Positions 17,560-27,250 are shown, numbered from the stretch's first letter. The stretch: 64,000 nucleotides of DNA from Spirochaetaceae bacterium (GCA_020632655.1 JACKFD010000016.1:62001-126000), one strand, 5' to 3'. Numbers and translations: made by a program. Notes: generated by a model not told the origin, from the sequence alone.

Positions 17560-18684
17560 CTAGATCACGTCCGCGAGCTTCACGACCTCGGTCTTCCACT
17601 CGGCGGGCCAGCCGCCGGCGGCGCCCGTGATGCGACCGAGCATGCCGCCTTCGCTATGGCCGAGCGTATTCAGCCAGTTCTTCCAGCGCGGGCCGGGATC
17701 CTGGTGCGCGATCAGGATGCGGACGGAGCCGTCGTCCTCGTAGCGCGCCGTGAACTTGTTGACCGAGATGTCGAAGAAGCGGTGCTCGAGGGACTCCATC
17801 CAGAAATTCGAGAGCTGGAGGTTCCACGTCTGGCACTCGGGGATGCCTTCGATGTGCACGGAGAGGGCCTCGTCCGGCGCGAGCGCCCAATGGCTCTGGT
17901 AGTAGTGGATGGTCGGATCGCCGCCCGCCGCGTGCAGGATCGGCTGATCGTGGGACGGCAGCTGATTGAGCGTCGTCTCCTTGTACATCTTCGTCCAGAC
18001 GAGCCCGAGGCCGACCGTGTTCTCGAGGAAGGTGAGCGCCTGGGACAGCTGGGCCTCCAGTCGATCCGGGTCGAGGTTGTTGTTCGGCCGTTCGGGATTC
18101 AGGCACTCGATCGAGAGCTCGGCGCGCTTCTCCTTGCGGCGGTCGCCGAAGGTCTGACGCACGACGATGTTGCTCGAGGCCTCGGTCAGCGGCAGCCAGT
18201 TGCCGGGCTGCTCCTTGCGGCTCATCAGGATCTCGAACGTGCCGTCGTCCTCGAAGCGGATCTGGCTCGAGTCGATCTCGCTCGTGCTCGACATGTCGCT
18301 CACGTCGCCGCTGCCGCCCTTCACGCCGATGCTGAACCATCGCACCGTCCCGCGCGTCCCCGTGATGCGGTAGTCGAAGCGGCTGTCGATCGTGCAGTTC
18401 TCGTAGTAGTTGTCCGGGTTGTCGTTCAGGATCTTCTTCGTATCGTCGGCGAGACGGTAGAAGGCGGGATATTGCGGGTCGGCGTAGTCGACGGCGCGCT
18501 CGAGGCCCGCGCGCAGGATGCGCGTCAGGAAGCGGTAGCCGAGGGCCTGGTTCATCACGTCCTTGGGCACGACGTCCGATCGCACGAGCGCGCCCGCGGC
18601 CTTCAGCCGGTCGCAGAAGTCGTTCCAGATCCGGCCGTCCAGGATCCGCTCCCGCGCCTCGCCCGCCTTCGTCGTCGTTCCCAT
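17560..18684 (-). CDS. DUF1214 domain protein (paralogue 1)
   Basis: 374 residues, no signal peptide or membrane segment. The C-terminal part (VHIEGIPECQTWNLQLSNFWMESLE, then IAHQDPGPRWKNWLNTLGH) is the DUF1214 region. The N-terminal half resembles the two other DUF1214 proteins in this window (45490 and 57815), including the segment WNDFCDRLKAAG here and WDDFCDTLKQAG in the third. The function of the family is not established. It is divergent from a 3-ketosteroid-dehydrogenase-like flavoprotein gene, with 155 bases between. The third paralogue also lies near such a flavoprotein, which suggests a functional link. Confidence 0.85.
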   Translation of the reverse strand: MGTTTKAGEARERILDGRIWNDFCDRLKAAGALVRSDVVPKDVMNQALGYRFLTRILRAGLERAVDYADPQYPAFYRLADDTKKILNDNPDNYYENCTIDSRFDYRITGTRGTVRWFSIGVKGGSGDVSDMSSTSEIDSSQIRFEDDGTFEILMSRKEQPGNWLPLTEASSNIVVRQTFGDRRKEKRAELSIECLNPERPNNNLDPDRLEAQLSQALTFLENTVGLGLVWTKMYKETTLNQLPSHDQPILHAAGGDPTIHYYQSHWALAPDEALSVHIEGIPECQTWNLQLSNFWMESLEHRFFDISVNKFTARYEDDGSVRILIAHQDPGPRWKNWLNTLGHSEGGMLGRITGAAGGWPAEWKTEVVKLADVI

Positions 18685-18725
18685 CGTGCGTCCTCCGCCG
18701 GCTCGCCTCGGGGCGACCGGAAACC

Positions 18726-18736
18726 TACGCTAGCGT
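18726..18736. promoter_or_regulatory. bidirectional -10-like palindrome
   Basis: TACGCTAGCGT contains the palindrome ACGCTAGCGT. On the plus strand TACGCT (18726-18731) lies 108 bases before the flavoprotein start; on the minus strand TAGCGT (18732-18727) lies 42 bases before the DUF1214 start. Confidence 0.4.
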
Positions 18737-18839
18737 GCGGCGTCCGCCGGGACCGCCCCCAGGATCCGAGCGCGCACGGCCCATCCGGCGCGCCGCGAGG
18801 TCACATGGGTCGGGCCGGCGCGCAGGAGGATCCTTCCCG

Positions 18840-20333
18840 ATGAGCCAGTCCTACTCCACGAGTCGGCCCTGCCGGCTGCGCGACGTGCCCGGCTGGGATC
18901 TCGAGACCGACGTGGCGGTCGTGGGCTTCGGCTCCTCCGGCGCGTCCGCCGCGATCGAGGCGGCGGCGGCGGGCGCCCGGGTCCTCGTCTTCGAGGTCGC
19001 GTCGGGCCATGGCGGCACGAGCGCGATGGCCGGCGGAGACATCTATCTCGGCGGTGGTGGCGGCACCTCGGCCCAGCGTGCGAACGGCTTCGAGGACGCG
19101 ACCGAGGACTTCTTCCGCTACATGATGATGGCGGGCGGTCCCGACGCCGACGAAGAGCGCGTGCGGATCTACGCCGAGGGCGCCCTCGCCCACCACGAGT
19201 GGCTGAAGGCCCAGGGCGTCCCCTATCGCGATACCTACATCCCGGGCAAGCCCGTCATGCCCGGCACGGGCGACTGTCTGATCCTCTCGGGCAGCGAGTA
19301 CGCCTGGCCCTTCAAGGAGCAGGCCCGCCCCTGTCCGCGCGGCCATCTGCCCGAGGCGATCGGCGAGACGGGCGGCTTCTTCCTCGTCGAGGCGCTCGCG
19401 AAGCGTGCGAAGGCGCTCGGCGTCGAGGCGATCTTCGACACCCGCGCCGTGGCGCTCGTCGTCGACGACGACGGTGCCGTCGCGGGGCTCGTCGTCTCGA
19501 CCCTCGGCGAGCGGGATCGCTTCGTGCGTGCGCGGGGCGGCGTCGTGCTCTGCGCCGGGGGCTTCGCGCTGAACGAAGCCATGCTCGCGCAGTACGCGCC
19601 CGTCCGGAAGCGCCTCGCGGACGACGGCCTGTCGGGCGGCTACGACGACGGCAGCGGCATCCGCCTCGGCATGAGCGTCGGCGGCACCGCGATCCACATG
19701 GACGAGCTCTTCATCACGCTGCCCTTCTACCCGCCCGAGAGTCACGTCAAGGGCATCCTGATCAACGACAAGGGCGCGCGCTTCATCAACGAGGACGCCT
19801 ATGGCGGCCGCGTCGCGCATTTCATCACGAGCCAGATCGGCGATCGCTTCTACCTGCTCGTCGACGATGCGATCTTCCAGCGCCCGAGCGAGTACTCGAA
19901 GATCGAGATCGCCGCCGTCGGCGAGACCTGGGGCGACGTCGAGGCCGAGCTCGGCCTGACGCCCGGCAGCCTGACGACGACCGTCGCGATCTACAACCAG
20001 CACGCGGCCAAGGGCGAGGACCCCCTCTTCCACAAGGACGCGCATTGGCTCAAGTCCCTCGACGAGCCGCCCTACGCCGCTCTGGCCTGCCACCTCAAGG
20101 AGGCCTACTACCCCTTCTTCACCCTCGGCGGGCTACGCGTCCGGCCCACCGGCGAGGTCCTGACGACGGACGGTGAGGCGATCGTCGGTCTCTACGCGGC
20201 CGGACGCACGGCTTGCGGCCTGCCGCGCTGGGGCAAGGGCTACAGCTCGGGGATGTCGCTCGGAGACTGCACCTTCTTCGGGCGCAAGGCGGGGCGCTCG
20301 GCTTCCGAGCGGGCCCGGCAAGCGGGCGCGTAG
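18840..20333 (+). CDS. FAD-dependent oxidoreductase, 3-ketosteroid-dehydrogenase/fumarate-reductase family (copy 1)
   Basis: 497 residues. FAD-binding GFGSSG in DVAVVGFGSSGASAAIEAAAAG near 25-48, then GGTSAMAGG; C-terminal GLYAAGRTACGLPRWGKGYSSG closes the FAD site. Family members include fumarate reductase flavoproteins and 3-ketosteroid delta1-dehydrogenase, which introduce or remove C-C double bonds. No heme-binding or covalent-FAD motif is seen. ATG 18840 is preceded by AGGAGGA at 18823-18829; in-frame codons farther upstream lack such a site. Divergent from the DUF1214 gene. A close relative is at 59622-61085. Substrate is inferred to be a cyclic enone or steroid-like ketone. Confidence 0.88.
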   Translation: MSQSYSTSRPCRLRDVPGWDLETDVAVVGFGSSGASAAIEAAAAGARVLVFEVASGHGGTSAMAGGDIYLGGGGGTSAQRANGFEDATEDFFRYMMMAGGPDADEERVRIYAEGALAHHEWLKAQGVPYRDTYIPGKPVMPGTGDCLILSGSEYAWPFKEQARPCPRGHLPEAIGETGGFFLVEALAKRAKALGVEAIFDTRAVALVVDDDGAVAGLVVSTLGERDRFVRARGGVVLCAGGFALNEAMLAQYAPVRKRLADDGLSGGYDDGSGIRLGMSVGGTAIHMDELFITLPFYPPESHVKGILINDKGARFINEDAYGGRVAHFITSQIGDRFYLLVDDAIFQRPSEYSKIEIAAVGETWGDVEAELGLTPGSLTTTVAIYNQHAAKGEDPLFHKDAHWLKSLDEPPYAALACHLKEAYYPFFTLGGLRVRPTGEVLTTDGEAIVGLYAAGRTACGLPRWGKGYSSGMSLGDCTFFGRKAGRSASERARQAGA

Positions 20334-20351
20334 CCTCGCCGCGATGCCCTG

Positions 20352-21329
20352 CTAGGCGACCTGGTTCGGCGGCCGCCCGCCCGCCTGCCACGCGAGCAGG
20401 GCCTCGATCAGGATCCGCCCCATCCCCATCCGGGCCTCGACCGTCGCGCTCCCGACGTGGGGCATCATGAAGACGTTCGGCAGCTCGAGGTAGCCCGGGT
20501 GCACGCGGGGCTCGCCGGCGAAGACGTCGAGACCCGCGCCCTGGAGTCGCCCTTCGCGAAGCGCCGCGACGAGCGCGTCGTCGCGCACGATGTCGCCGCG
20601 GGCGATGTTGACGAGGATCAGGCCCGGACGGGCATGGGCGAGCAGGGCCTCGTCGACGAGACCGCGCGTCTCACTCGTCGAGGGGCACGCGACGAGCAGC
20701 ACGTCCGAGTCGGCGACGAGCGCTTCCGGCGTCGGCCGGTAGCCCGCCCCGGCCGCATCTGCCTCGGAGAGCGGCCGTCGGTTGCAGTAGAGGATCGACA
20801 TGCCGAAGGCCCGGGCCCGAGCGGCGACGCGGCGGCCGATGTCGCCCATGCCCAGGATCCCGAGGGTCCGGCCGCCGAGCTGGACGCCGACCAGCTGGTC
20901 CGGCATCCAGCCCGTCCAGCGCCCTTCCCGCAGCATCCCGATCGCCTCGGTCGCCCGGCGTGCCGCACCGAGCATCAGGAAGATCGCGTTCTCCGCGACC
21001 GAGTCGCCGAGCACGCCCGGCGTGTTGAAGACCGCGAGGCCACGGGACCGGGCCGCTTCGAGATCGACGTGGTCGAGGCCGACCGAGTAGGTCGCCAGCG
21101 CCCGGATGCCCGGCGGCAGCGCTGCGATCCGGTCCGCACCCATGCGCACGTCGAGGGAGAAGAAGATCGCGTCGAAGACGCGCTCCGAACGCGCGAGCTC
21201 GGCGAGTGGCTCCGAGGTCTCGGCGAAGACCGCGTCGAAGGCCTCGGCGATCGCCCGCCGCACGGGCTCGATGAAACGCGAGGCGACGAATACCGCGAGC
21301 CGCCCGTTCGAAGATCCCCTCGCGCTCAC
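20352..21329 (-). CDS. D-isomer-specific 2-hydroxyacid dehydrogenase (glyoxylate/hydroxypyruvate reductase-like)
   Basis: 325 residues. NAD-binding GMGDIG near 160-165, catalytic R244 (NIARGD), E273 (AGEPR) and H291 (MMPHVGSAT), all as in D-2-hydroxyacid dehydrogenases. GTG at 21329 has a GGGGAGG site nine bases before it. It follows the RND pump gene by 28 bases on the same strand and is the last gene of the TetR-adaptor-pump unit. A housekeeping reductase in an efflux operon is unusual. The preference among glyoxylate, hydroxypyruvate and other 2-oxoacids cannot be read from the sequence. Confidence 0.9.
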   Translation of the reverse strand: MSARGSSNGRLAVFVASRFIEPVRRAIAEAFDAVFAETSEPLAELARSERVFDAIFFSLDVRMGADRIAALPPGIRALATYSVGLDHVDLEAARSRGLAVFNTPGVLGDSVAENAIFLMLGAARRATEAIGMLREGRWTGWMPDQLVGVQLGGRTLGILGMGDIGRRVAARARAFGMSILYCNRRPLSEADAAGAGYRPTPEALVADSDVLLVACPSTSETRGLVDEALLAHARPGLILVNIARGDIVRDDALVAALREGRLQGAGLDVFAGEPRVHPGYLELPNVFMMPHVGSATVEARMGMGRILIEALLAWQAGGRPPNQVA

Positions 21330-21357
21330 GCGCTACGCCCTCCCCGACACGAAGGCG

Positions 21358-24300
21358 TCAGCCCGACGCCTCGGCGACCTTGCCCTCGACGGCGCGCCCA
21401 CGCGACGCCCACGCGCGCAGCCGCTCGAAGGCCAGGTAGAAGACCGGCACGATCAGCAACGTGAGCAGCATCGACGTGAACATGCCCGCCGCGGTCGCGA
21501 CCGCCATCGGCGCGCGCGTCTCGGCGCCCGGACCGATCCCGAGCGCCGCCGGCAACACGCCGAAGATCATCGACAGCGCCGTCATCATGACCGGCCGCAT
21601 CCGCACGGGCGCCGCCTGCCGCATGGCCTCCTCGGGCGAGAGTCCGTCCCGCCGCAGCTGGTTCGCGTAGTCGACGAGCAGGATCGAGTTCTTCGTCACG
21701 AGGCCGATCAGGAGCACGATGCCGATCATGCTGAACATGTTGATCGACATGCCGAGCAGCCAGAGCCCGCCGAGCGCCCCCACCATCGAGAAGGGCAGCG
21801 CAAGCATCACGATCAGCGGCTGCACGAAGCTCTCGAACTGCGCGGCGAGCACCATGTAGATCATCAGCACCGCGAGGATCAGCATCTGCATGAACTGCTC
21901 GCCCGACTCCTTCATGGCCTCCGCGTCGCCGCCGAGTCGCAGCTCGAGGGTCGCGGGCAGGATCTCGTCGGCGACGCGCCTGGCACGCTGGACCGCGGCG
22001 CCGAGGGCGATGCCTTCGAGGTTCGCGGAGACCTTCACGCTGCGCATGCGATCCGTGCGCGTGATCGAGGAGGCCGTGGCGGTCTTCTCGATCGTGACGA
22101 CGTTGCGCAGGTCGACGAGCTCGCCGTTCCGCGTCCGCACCCAGAGATCGCCGATCGCGTCGAGGGTGTCGCGGGTGCCCTCCTCCATGCGGATCCGGAC
22201 ATCGTGGCGCTCCTCGCCATCGCGGAAGGTCGCGACCTTGAATCCGCCGATCATGGCGTGGACGATCTCCGCGACCGAGGCCGCGTCGACGCCGAGGGCC
22301 GCGGCCTTGTCGCGATCGGGCACGACCCGCGCCTCGGGCAGCCCGACCCGGATGCTCTTGTCGAGGTCGACCATGCCGCCCTCGGCCGCGAGCCGCTCCA
22401 TCATCAGAGACGCATAACGGTCGAGCTCGTCGAGACTCGCGTTGCCCACGATCTCGACCTCGAACTCGGCGTCGCTCGAGGCCATCGGATCCGTGACCGC
22501 GAACTCCTGACCGGGGATCAGCGCCAGCGCGCGGCGCGCCGCGGCCATGATCTCCTGCGTGCTGCGCTCGCGTCGGTCCATCGGGTAGAGCCGCGCATTC
22601 ATGAACCCGTCGCTCGGCCCACCGATCGTCATGCTGGTCGAGCCGATCGCCGCGAAGATCGAGGCGACCTCGGGCTGGGCCATCATCCACGCCTCGTTCT
22701 GCTCGAGGATGTCGACCGTCGCGTCGAGGGAGGTGCCGGGCGGCGTGCGGAAGCGGATCGCGACCATGCCGGAGTCCGAGGGCGGAAAGAACTCGGTCTG
22801 GAGCCGGCCGCCGGCCAGGATCGCGAGCACGATCGAGAGCACGGCGATCCCGGCCGTCTGCCAGCGATGCGCGAGGGACCAGTCGAGCACGCGCCGATAG
22901 AGCGCCTCGAGGGCGCCGAAGCCGCGCTCGAGGCGCTGATGGATCGAGTCCGGGCCGCGCTCCTTCGGCGGACGCATGCGCGCCGCGAGCATCGGCGTGA
23001 GCGTGAGCGCCACGAAGAGCGAGATGATCACGGACACGGCGACGGTCACGCCGAACTCGGTCAGGAAGCTGCCCATCCGCCCGGTCGCGAAGGCGACGGG
23101 GAAGAAGACGGCCGCGACGGAGAAGGTCGCCGCGGCCGCAGCGAGGGTGATCTCGCGCGTCCCGGTCCGGGCGGCCTCGCGGGCCGGTCGGCCGTTCTCT
23201 CGGTGCCGCTCGATGTTCTCGAGGACGATGATCGCGTCGTCGATCACGACGCCGATCGCCAGCGTGAGCGCGAGCAGCGTCATCGTGTTCAGGGTGAAAT
23301 CGAAGACCCAGATCATCCCGAAGGTCGTGATCAGCGAGAGCGGGATCGCCGCCGCGACGATCAGGGTCGGCCGCCAGCGCCGCACGAAGACGAAGACCAC
23401 GACGACGGCGAGTACGCCGCCGAAGAGCAGCGCGAAGATCGTCTCCTCGAAGGACTCGCGGATCAGCTTGGAGTTGTCGATGAAGCCGTCCCGCTCGACG
23501 ATCTCGATGCCCTCCGGCGTGCGGTCGCGCAGGATGTCCATGCGTCGGTAGAACTCGTCGACGATCGCGACCGTGTTCCCGTCGGACTGCTTCTTGACGG
23601 CGATCGCCATGCCCGGCTTGCCATTCATGTGCGAGGCGCGCCGGATGTCCTCGGAGCCGTCCTCGAGTCGGGCGACGTCGCCGAGCCGGATCGGGGCGTC
23701 CCCCTCCCACGAGATCACCATCCGCGAGAGCTCTTCGAGGGAACGGAACTCGGCGTCGGTCTTGACCGCCCACTCGACTGCGCGTCCCTCGACGAAGCCA
23801 CCCGGACGCTCGACGTGCTCCCGACGCAGCGCGCGGAGCACGTCGCTGACGGCGAGGTTGCGCGCACGCAGGGCGCCGGGGTCGATCCAGATCCGGATGT
23901 TGCGCTCGCGGGCGCCGTAGACCGAGGTGCCCGCCGCACCCGGGATGCTCTCGATCACGGGCTTGATGTGGCGATCGATGTACTCGGTCGCCTCGGTCGC
24001 GGGGAGGTCCGTCGTGATCGGCGCGTAGATGATCGGGAACATCGAGAAGTCGGCCTTCCCGAGGATCGGCGGATCGATCGAATCGGGCAGCTCGTCCATC
24101 ACCATGTTGACCTTGTCGCGCACGTCCTGCGCTGCGACGTCGAGGTCGTAGCCGAGCTCGAACTCCATCATCACGCGCGAGGCGCCCTGGGCCGCCTCGG
24201 AGTAGGTGTGGCGCACGCCTTCGATCGTCGCGAAGGCCTCCTCGAGCACGTCGACGACCTCGTCCTCCATCGTCGTCGGCGAGGCGCCGTCGTAGGAGAC

Positions 24301-24444
24301 CATCACGCCCACGAAGGGGAAGGTCATGTCCGGGTACTGGTCGATGCCCAGGCGCTGGAAGCCGAGGATGCCGAAGACGGCGAGCGCGAGCGTGACCATC
24401 CAGGTCAGCACGGGCCTTTCGATCGAGAGGTCGGAGAGGCTCAC
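21358..24444 (-). CDS. RND family efflux pump, inner-membrane subunit
   Basis: 1028 residues, normal for AcrB/MexB-like trimeric proton antiporters. N-terminus SIERPVLTWMVTLALAVFGILG is the first membrane segment; the fourth carries the proton-relay acids in LAIGVVIDDAIIVLENIERH. Two large periplasmic loops are present, and the last membrane segments end in FYLAFERLRAW. It overlaps the adaptor gene by four bases (24441-24444). Substrate may be hydrophobic compounds, consistent with the catabolic surroundings. No outer-membrane channel gene of the TolC type is adjacent. Confidence 0.95.
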   Translation of the reverse strand: MSLSDLSIERPVLTWMVTLALAVFGILGFQRLGIDQYPDMTFPFVGVMVSYDGASPTTMEDEVVDVLEEAFATIEGVRHTYSEAAQGASRVMMEFELGYDLDVAAQDVRDKVNMVMDELPDSIDPPILGKADFSMFPIIYAPITTDLPATEATEYIDRHIKPVIESIPGAAGTSVYGARERNIRIWIDPGALRARNLAVSDVLRALRREHVERPGGFVEGRAVEWAVKTDAEFRSLEELSRMVISWEGDAPIRLGDVARLEDGSEDIRRASHMNGKPGMAIAVKKQSDGNTVAIVDEFYRRMDILRDRTPEGIEIVERDGFIDNSKLIRESFEETIFALLFGGVLAVVVVFVFVRRWRPTLIVAAAIPLSLITTFGMIWVFDFTLNTMTLLALTLAIGVVIDDAIIVLENIERHRENGRPAREAARTGTREITLAAAAATFSVAAVFFPVAFATGRMGSFLTEFGVTVAVSVIISLFVALTLTPMLAARMRPPKERGPDSIHQRLERGFGALEALYRRVLDWSLAHRWQTAGIAVLSIVLAILAGGRLQTEFFPPSDSGMVAIRFRTPPGTSLDATVDILEQNEAWMMAQPEVASIFAAIGSTSMTIGGPSDGFMNARLYPMDRRERSTQEIMAAARRALALIPGQEFAVTDPMASSDAEFEVEIVGNASLDELDRYASLMMERLAAEGGMVDLDKSIRVGLPEARVVPDRDKAAALGVDAASVAEIVHAMIGGFKVATFRDGEERHDVRIRMEEGTRDTLDAIGDLWVRTRNGELVDLRNVVTIEKTATASSITRTDRMRSVKVSANLEGIALGAAVQRARRVADEILPATLELRLGGDAEAMKESGEQFMQMLILAVLMIYMVLAAQFESFVQPLIVMLALPFSMVGALGGLWLLGMSINMFSMIGIVLLIGLVTKNSILLVDYANQLRRDGLSPEEAMRQAAPVRMRPVMMTALSMIFGVLPAALGIGPGAETRAPMAVATAAGMFTSMLLTLLIVPVFYLAFERLRAWASRGRAVEGKVAEASG

Positions 24445-25586
24445 GAGTCGCTGCCCTCGGCGGGCTCGCCCGCGGTCGAGATCGGCGCCGGCAGCACCTC
24501 GCGCACGACGACGCTCATGCCGTTCGCGAGGCCTCCGTGGCCGCGCCGCACGATGCGGTCACCCGCATGCACGTCGCCGCGGATCTCGACCCGATCCTGG
24601 AGCTGGGAGCCGACCTCGACCGCGACGCGCTCGACGCGGTCGTCGTCCGTGAGCCGGTAGACCGAGGCGCCGCCCGAGCGCTGGACGACGGCCTCCTCGG
24701 GCACCATCAGGACGTTCTCCCTTCGGTTCACGCCGAGGCTCACGCGCGCGAAGAGTCCGGGGCGAAGGAGCGCGTCGCCGTTGTCGATCTCGGCCTTGAT
24801 GCGCAGCGTCCGGGTCTCGGGATCGACGGTCGGGGCCACGAAGCTGACCGTGCCCGTGAAGACGCGGTCCGGGAAGGCGCCGACGCGGATCTGCACGGAT
24901 TGGCCGAGGGAGACGCGCTCCGTATCGAGCTCGGTCAAGGCGAACACGACCTCGAGCGGATCGAGGGCGACGAGCTCGAAGAGCACGTCGCCGGGCTGGA
25001 CGAACTCACCGAGCTCGACCGAGCGCCTGGCGACCATGCCCGCGAAGGGCGCCGCAACGCTCGCGTCCGAGAGCGCACGGGCGGCCACGCCGACGGCGGC
25101 CTCCTCGGCGCGGACGGAGGACTCGGCGAGCAGGAGCGTCGTCTCGGCCTCCTCGAGCTGCTGCACGGAGGAGATGTTCTTCGCGCGCAGCTGCCGCACG
25201 CGCTCGGTCTGGCTCCGCTCCTTGCGCAGATTCGCCCGGGCCTGCGCGAGACGCGCCCGCGCCGCCTGCAGGTCGAGATGACGTCGCTCCGGGTCGAGCT
25301 CGAGCACGACGGCGCCCTCCTCGACCGCATGGCCCTCGTCGACCGAGACCCCGGTCACGCGGCCAGCGACCTCCGCGGCGATCTCGGTATGGAAGCGCGC
25401 GACGAGGTCACCGCTCGCATGCAGCTCCTCGTCGAGGGTGACCGGCGCCAGGCGCACGGCCGAGACCGAGGGCAGGAGGTCCTCCGTCGCAACCTCCTCC
25501 TCCGAGCAGGCGACCCCGAGGAGCAGGGATGCGAGGGCGAGGACGAGCGGCGTCGCCTTCCGGAACGAGCTTTGGCGAGGCCCCAT
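24441..25586 (-). CDS. RND efflux periplasmic adaptor (membrane fusion protein)
   Basis: 381 residues. N-terminal hydrophobic stretch LVLALASLLLGVACSEEE ends in a cysteine suited to lipid attachment, although the lipobox is not perfect. Then the barrel-sandwich half (ASGDLVARFHTEIAAEVAGRVTGV), a coiled-coil hairpin (about 95-150, ARARLAQARANLRKERSQ), and the second half AGMVARRSVELGEFVQPGD. ATG 25586 overlaps the TetR stop as TGATG, so translation is coupled; a GTG one codon earlier is an alternative. Confidence 0.93.
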   Translation of the reverse strand: MGPRQSSFRKATPLVLALASLLLGVACSEEEVATEDLLPSVSAVRLAPVTLDEELHASGDLVARFHTEIAAEVAGRVTGVSVDEGHAVEEGAVVLELDPERRHLDLQAARARLAQARANLRKERSQTERVRQLRAKNISSVQQLEEAETTLLLAESSVRAEEAAVGVAARALSDASVAAPFAGMVARRSVELGEFVQPGDVLFELVALDPLEVVFALTELDTERVSLGQSVQIRVGAFPDRVFTGTVSFVAPTVDPETRTLRIKAEIDNGDALLRPGLFARVSLGVNRRENVLMVPEEAVVQRSGGASVYRLTDDDRVERVAVEVGSQLQDRVEIRGDVHAGDRIVRRGHGGLANGMSVVVREVLPAPISTAGEPAEGSDS

Positions 25587-26239
25587 CACGATACGTTCTC
25601 CATCTCGGTCATGCCGAGGAACAAAGCGTCGACCGCGCGTGCGGCAAGTCGGGGATCCCAGTCGGGCTCCGGCTGGGTCAGGTGGAGCGAGACGAGGCCG
25701 TAGACGAGGCCCCAGAGGATCCGGCCCGCACTATCGATGTCGAAGGCGCCGATCCGGCCGTCCTCGCCGAAGCGGTCGAGCCCCTCCTCGATGCAGGCGC
25801 GGACGCGATCCATCGCCGGCGGCATGCGGCTCTCGCCCTTGCGGGAGAGCGTCCACATCAGGCGGATGAAGGTCGGGTTCGCGGTCGCGAAGTCGAAGTA
25901 GGCGAGCAGCAGCGCCCGCAGGTCGCGACGGGGATCGCCGGTCGGACGCACCTGCTCGAGGCCCTCGGCGAGGCGTGCGACACGCTCCTCGAGCAGCGCG
26001 TCGATCAGCCCGTCCTTGTCGCCGAAGTAGTGGTAGACGGTCGGCGCCGAGTAGCCCGAGCGCTGGCCGAGCTGTCGGATCGAGAAGTCCGGCCCGTTCG
26101 CCTCGATCATCAGCGCCTCGGTCGCGTCGAGGATGGCCCGACGTGCCTCACGCCGCTGACGGCGGCGCCGCTCCTGGATGCGGGGTCCGACGAGGCCGCC
26201 CTCGGACGCCTCGATCTCCCGATGTGAGGTCGTGCTCAT
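25586..26239 (-). CDS. TetR family transcriptional regulator
   Basis: 217 residues. DNA-binding domain at about 32-80: ILDATEALMIEANGPDFSIRQLGQRSGYSAPTVYHYFGDKDGL is the canonical TetR helix-turn-helix with YxYFxxKDxL. The C-terminal half is a ligand domain with RLMWTLSRKGESRM. It is the first gene of the unit with the adaptor and pump, so it is probably the local repressor, released by a pump substrate. A palindrome at 26499-26510, just after a TATAAC box on the same strand, is the best operator candidate. Confidence 0.93.
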   Translation of the reverse strand: MSTTSHREIEASEGGLVGPRIQERRRRQRREARRAILDATEALMIEANGPDFSIRQLGQRSGYSAPTVYHYFGDKDGLIDALLEERVARLAEGLEQVRPTGDPRRDLRALLLAYFDFATANPTFIRLMWTLSRKGESRMPPAMDRVRACIEEGLDRFGEDGRIGAFDIDSAGRILWGLVYGLVSLHLTQPEPDWDPRLAARAVDALFLGMTEMENVS

Positions 26240-26608
26240 CGTGCTCTACTCGCGCTCCTGCTCGTCCCTCGCTCGATCGCCCGTACAGCACCGCCCCCCG
26301 CGCACGCGCGGTCGGTCGGCCGTGTACCTCCGACGCGACGCGACCCGACTCCGAAAAGGGAGCGGACCCGCGACGTCGGACTCGACCTCGCCTGGAACGA
26401 ATTTCTCTCGACGACTCTCGACAGGGCCGCCGGAGAGGCGGCCTGCGGTTCTGCGGGCGCAGATGGACCAACCGTCACGAGACTTGATGTTCGGTCGATT
26501 GGTTGACCAACGTTATAGCGAGACCGAGCAGGTCGCGCCACAGCGATGGAAATCCGGTCCGACGGGCGCCCGCGGGGCGCGGAGGCGCCCTCGAGCGATG
26601 GGGCCCCG
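26240..26608. promoter_or_regulatory. promoter region of TetR-RND unit
   Basis: 369 bases between the nitroreductase stop and the TetR start, both on the minus strand. The AT-richer part at 26460-26520 holds a TATAAC box (minus, 26518-26513), a palindrome just downstream of it, and a related half-site at 26463-26473. The remaining 220 bases would be an untranslated leader; I see no gene in it. Confidence 0.5.
26499..26510. promoter_or_regulatory. candidate TetR operator
   Basis: TTGGTTGACCAA has arms TTGGT and ACCAA around TG. On the minus strand it begins three bases after the TATAAC box, so bound protein would block the start of transcription. A similar half-site, TGGACCAACC, occurs at 26464-26473. 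Confidence 0.55.
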
Positions 26609-27250
26609 TCAGCCCTTGGGCATGCCATTCCAGCCCACCACCTCGTCCGTGGGCTTGCGGTAGCCGGGCTTGAAGTCGGTCCCGATCGTGTACGCGATCG
26701 GGAAGAGGCCGACCTGCGTGTAGAAAGGCGGGATGCCCAGCAGCTCCGCCATGTCCTTCTCGCGGTAGAGATGCCCCGTCGTCCAGGCGCTGCCCAGCCC
26801 GCGCGCCCGCAGCGCGAGCATGAAGCTCCAGACGGCCTGCAGGCACGAGCCCCAGAGGCTCGCCTGGTGGAAGAGGTTCAGCCCGTCGGTGCGGCCGGCG
26901 AACATCGGCAGCAGCACGGCCGGCAGGCGATGCCAGTTCTCGCGGAGATGCGCGACGGAGCTGTCGATGCGATCCGCGCCCGGCACCGCAGCACCCGGAT
27001 AGCCGGCGTCCCCGAAGCTCGCGATGTAGTCGTCGAGACCGCCGTTGTAGATCTCGGCCGTCTTCGCGATCAGCGCCGGATCGTCGATCACGACCCATCG
27101 CCAGGTGTTCATGTTGCCGCCGTTCGGCGCCTGGAAGGCGATCTGCAGGCACTCCTCGATCAGCTCGCGCGGCACCTTGCGATCGAAGTCGAGGCGCTTG
27201 CGCACGGCGCGGGTCGTCGTCAGCAGCTCGTCGGGCGTCAGGTCGAGCAC
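26609..27250 (-). CDS. nitroreductase family protein
   Basis: 213 residues, FMN-dependent flavin reductase fold. TTRAVRKRLDFDRKVPRELIEECL and APNGGNMNTWRWVVIDD are the FMN-contacting segments (the usual APSGGN is APNGGN). The C-terminus GLFPIAYTIGTDFKPGYRKP carries the second FMN site. Such enzymes reduce nitro groups, quinones or enones with NAD(P)H. It is separated by a 230-base repeat-rich region from the divergent acyl-CoA carboxylase gene. Confidence 0.9.
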   Translation of the reverse strand: MLDLTPDELLTTTRAVRKRLDFDRKVPRELIEECLQIAFQAPNGGNMNTWRWVVIDDPALIAKTAEIYNGGLDDYIASFGDAGYPGAAVPGADRIDSSVAHLRENWHRLPAVLLPMFAGRTDGLNLFHQASLWGSCLQAVWSFMLALRARGLGSAWTTGHLYREKDMAELLGIPPFYTQVGLFPIAYTIGTDFKPGYRKPTDEVVGWNGMPKG

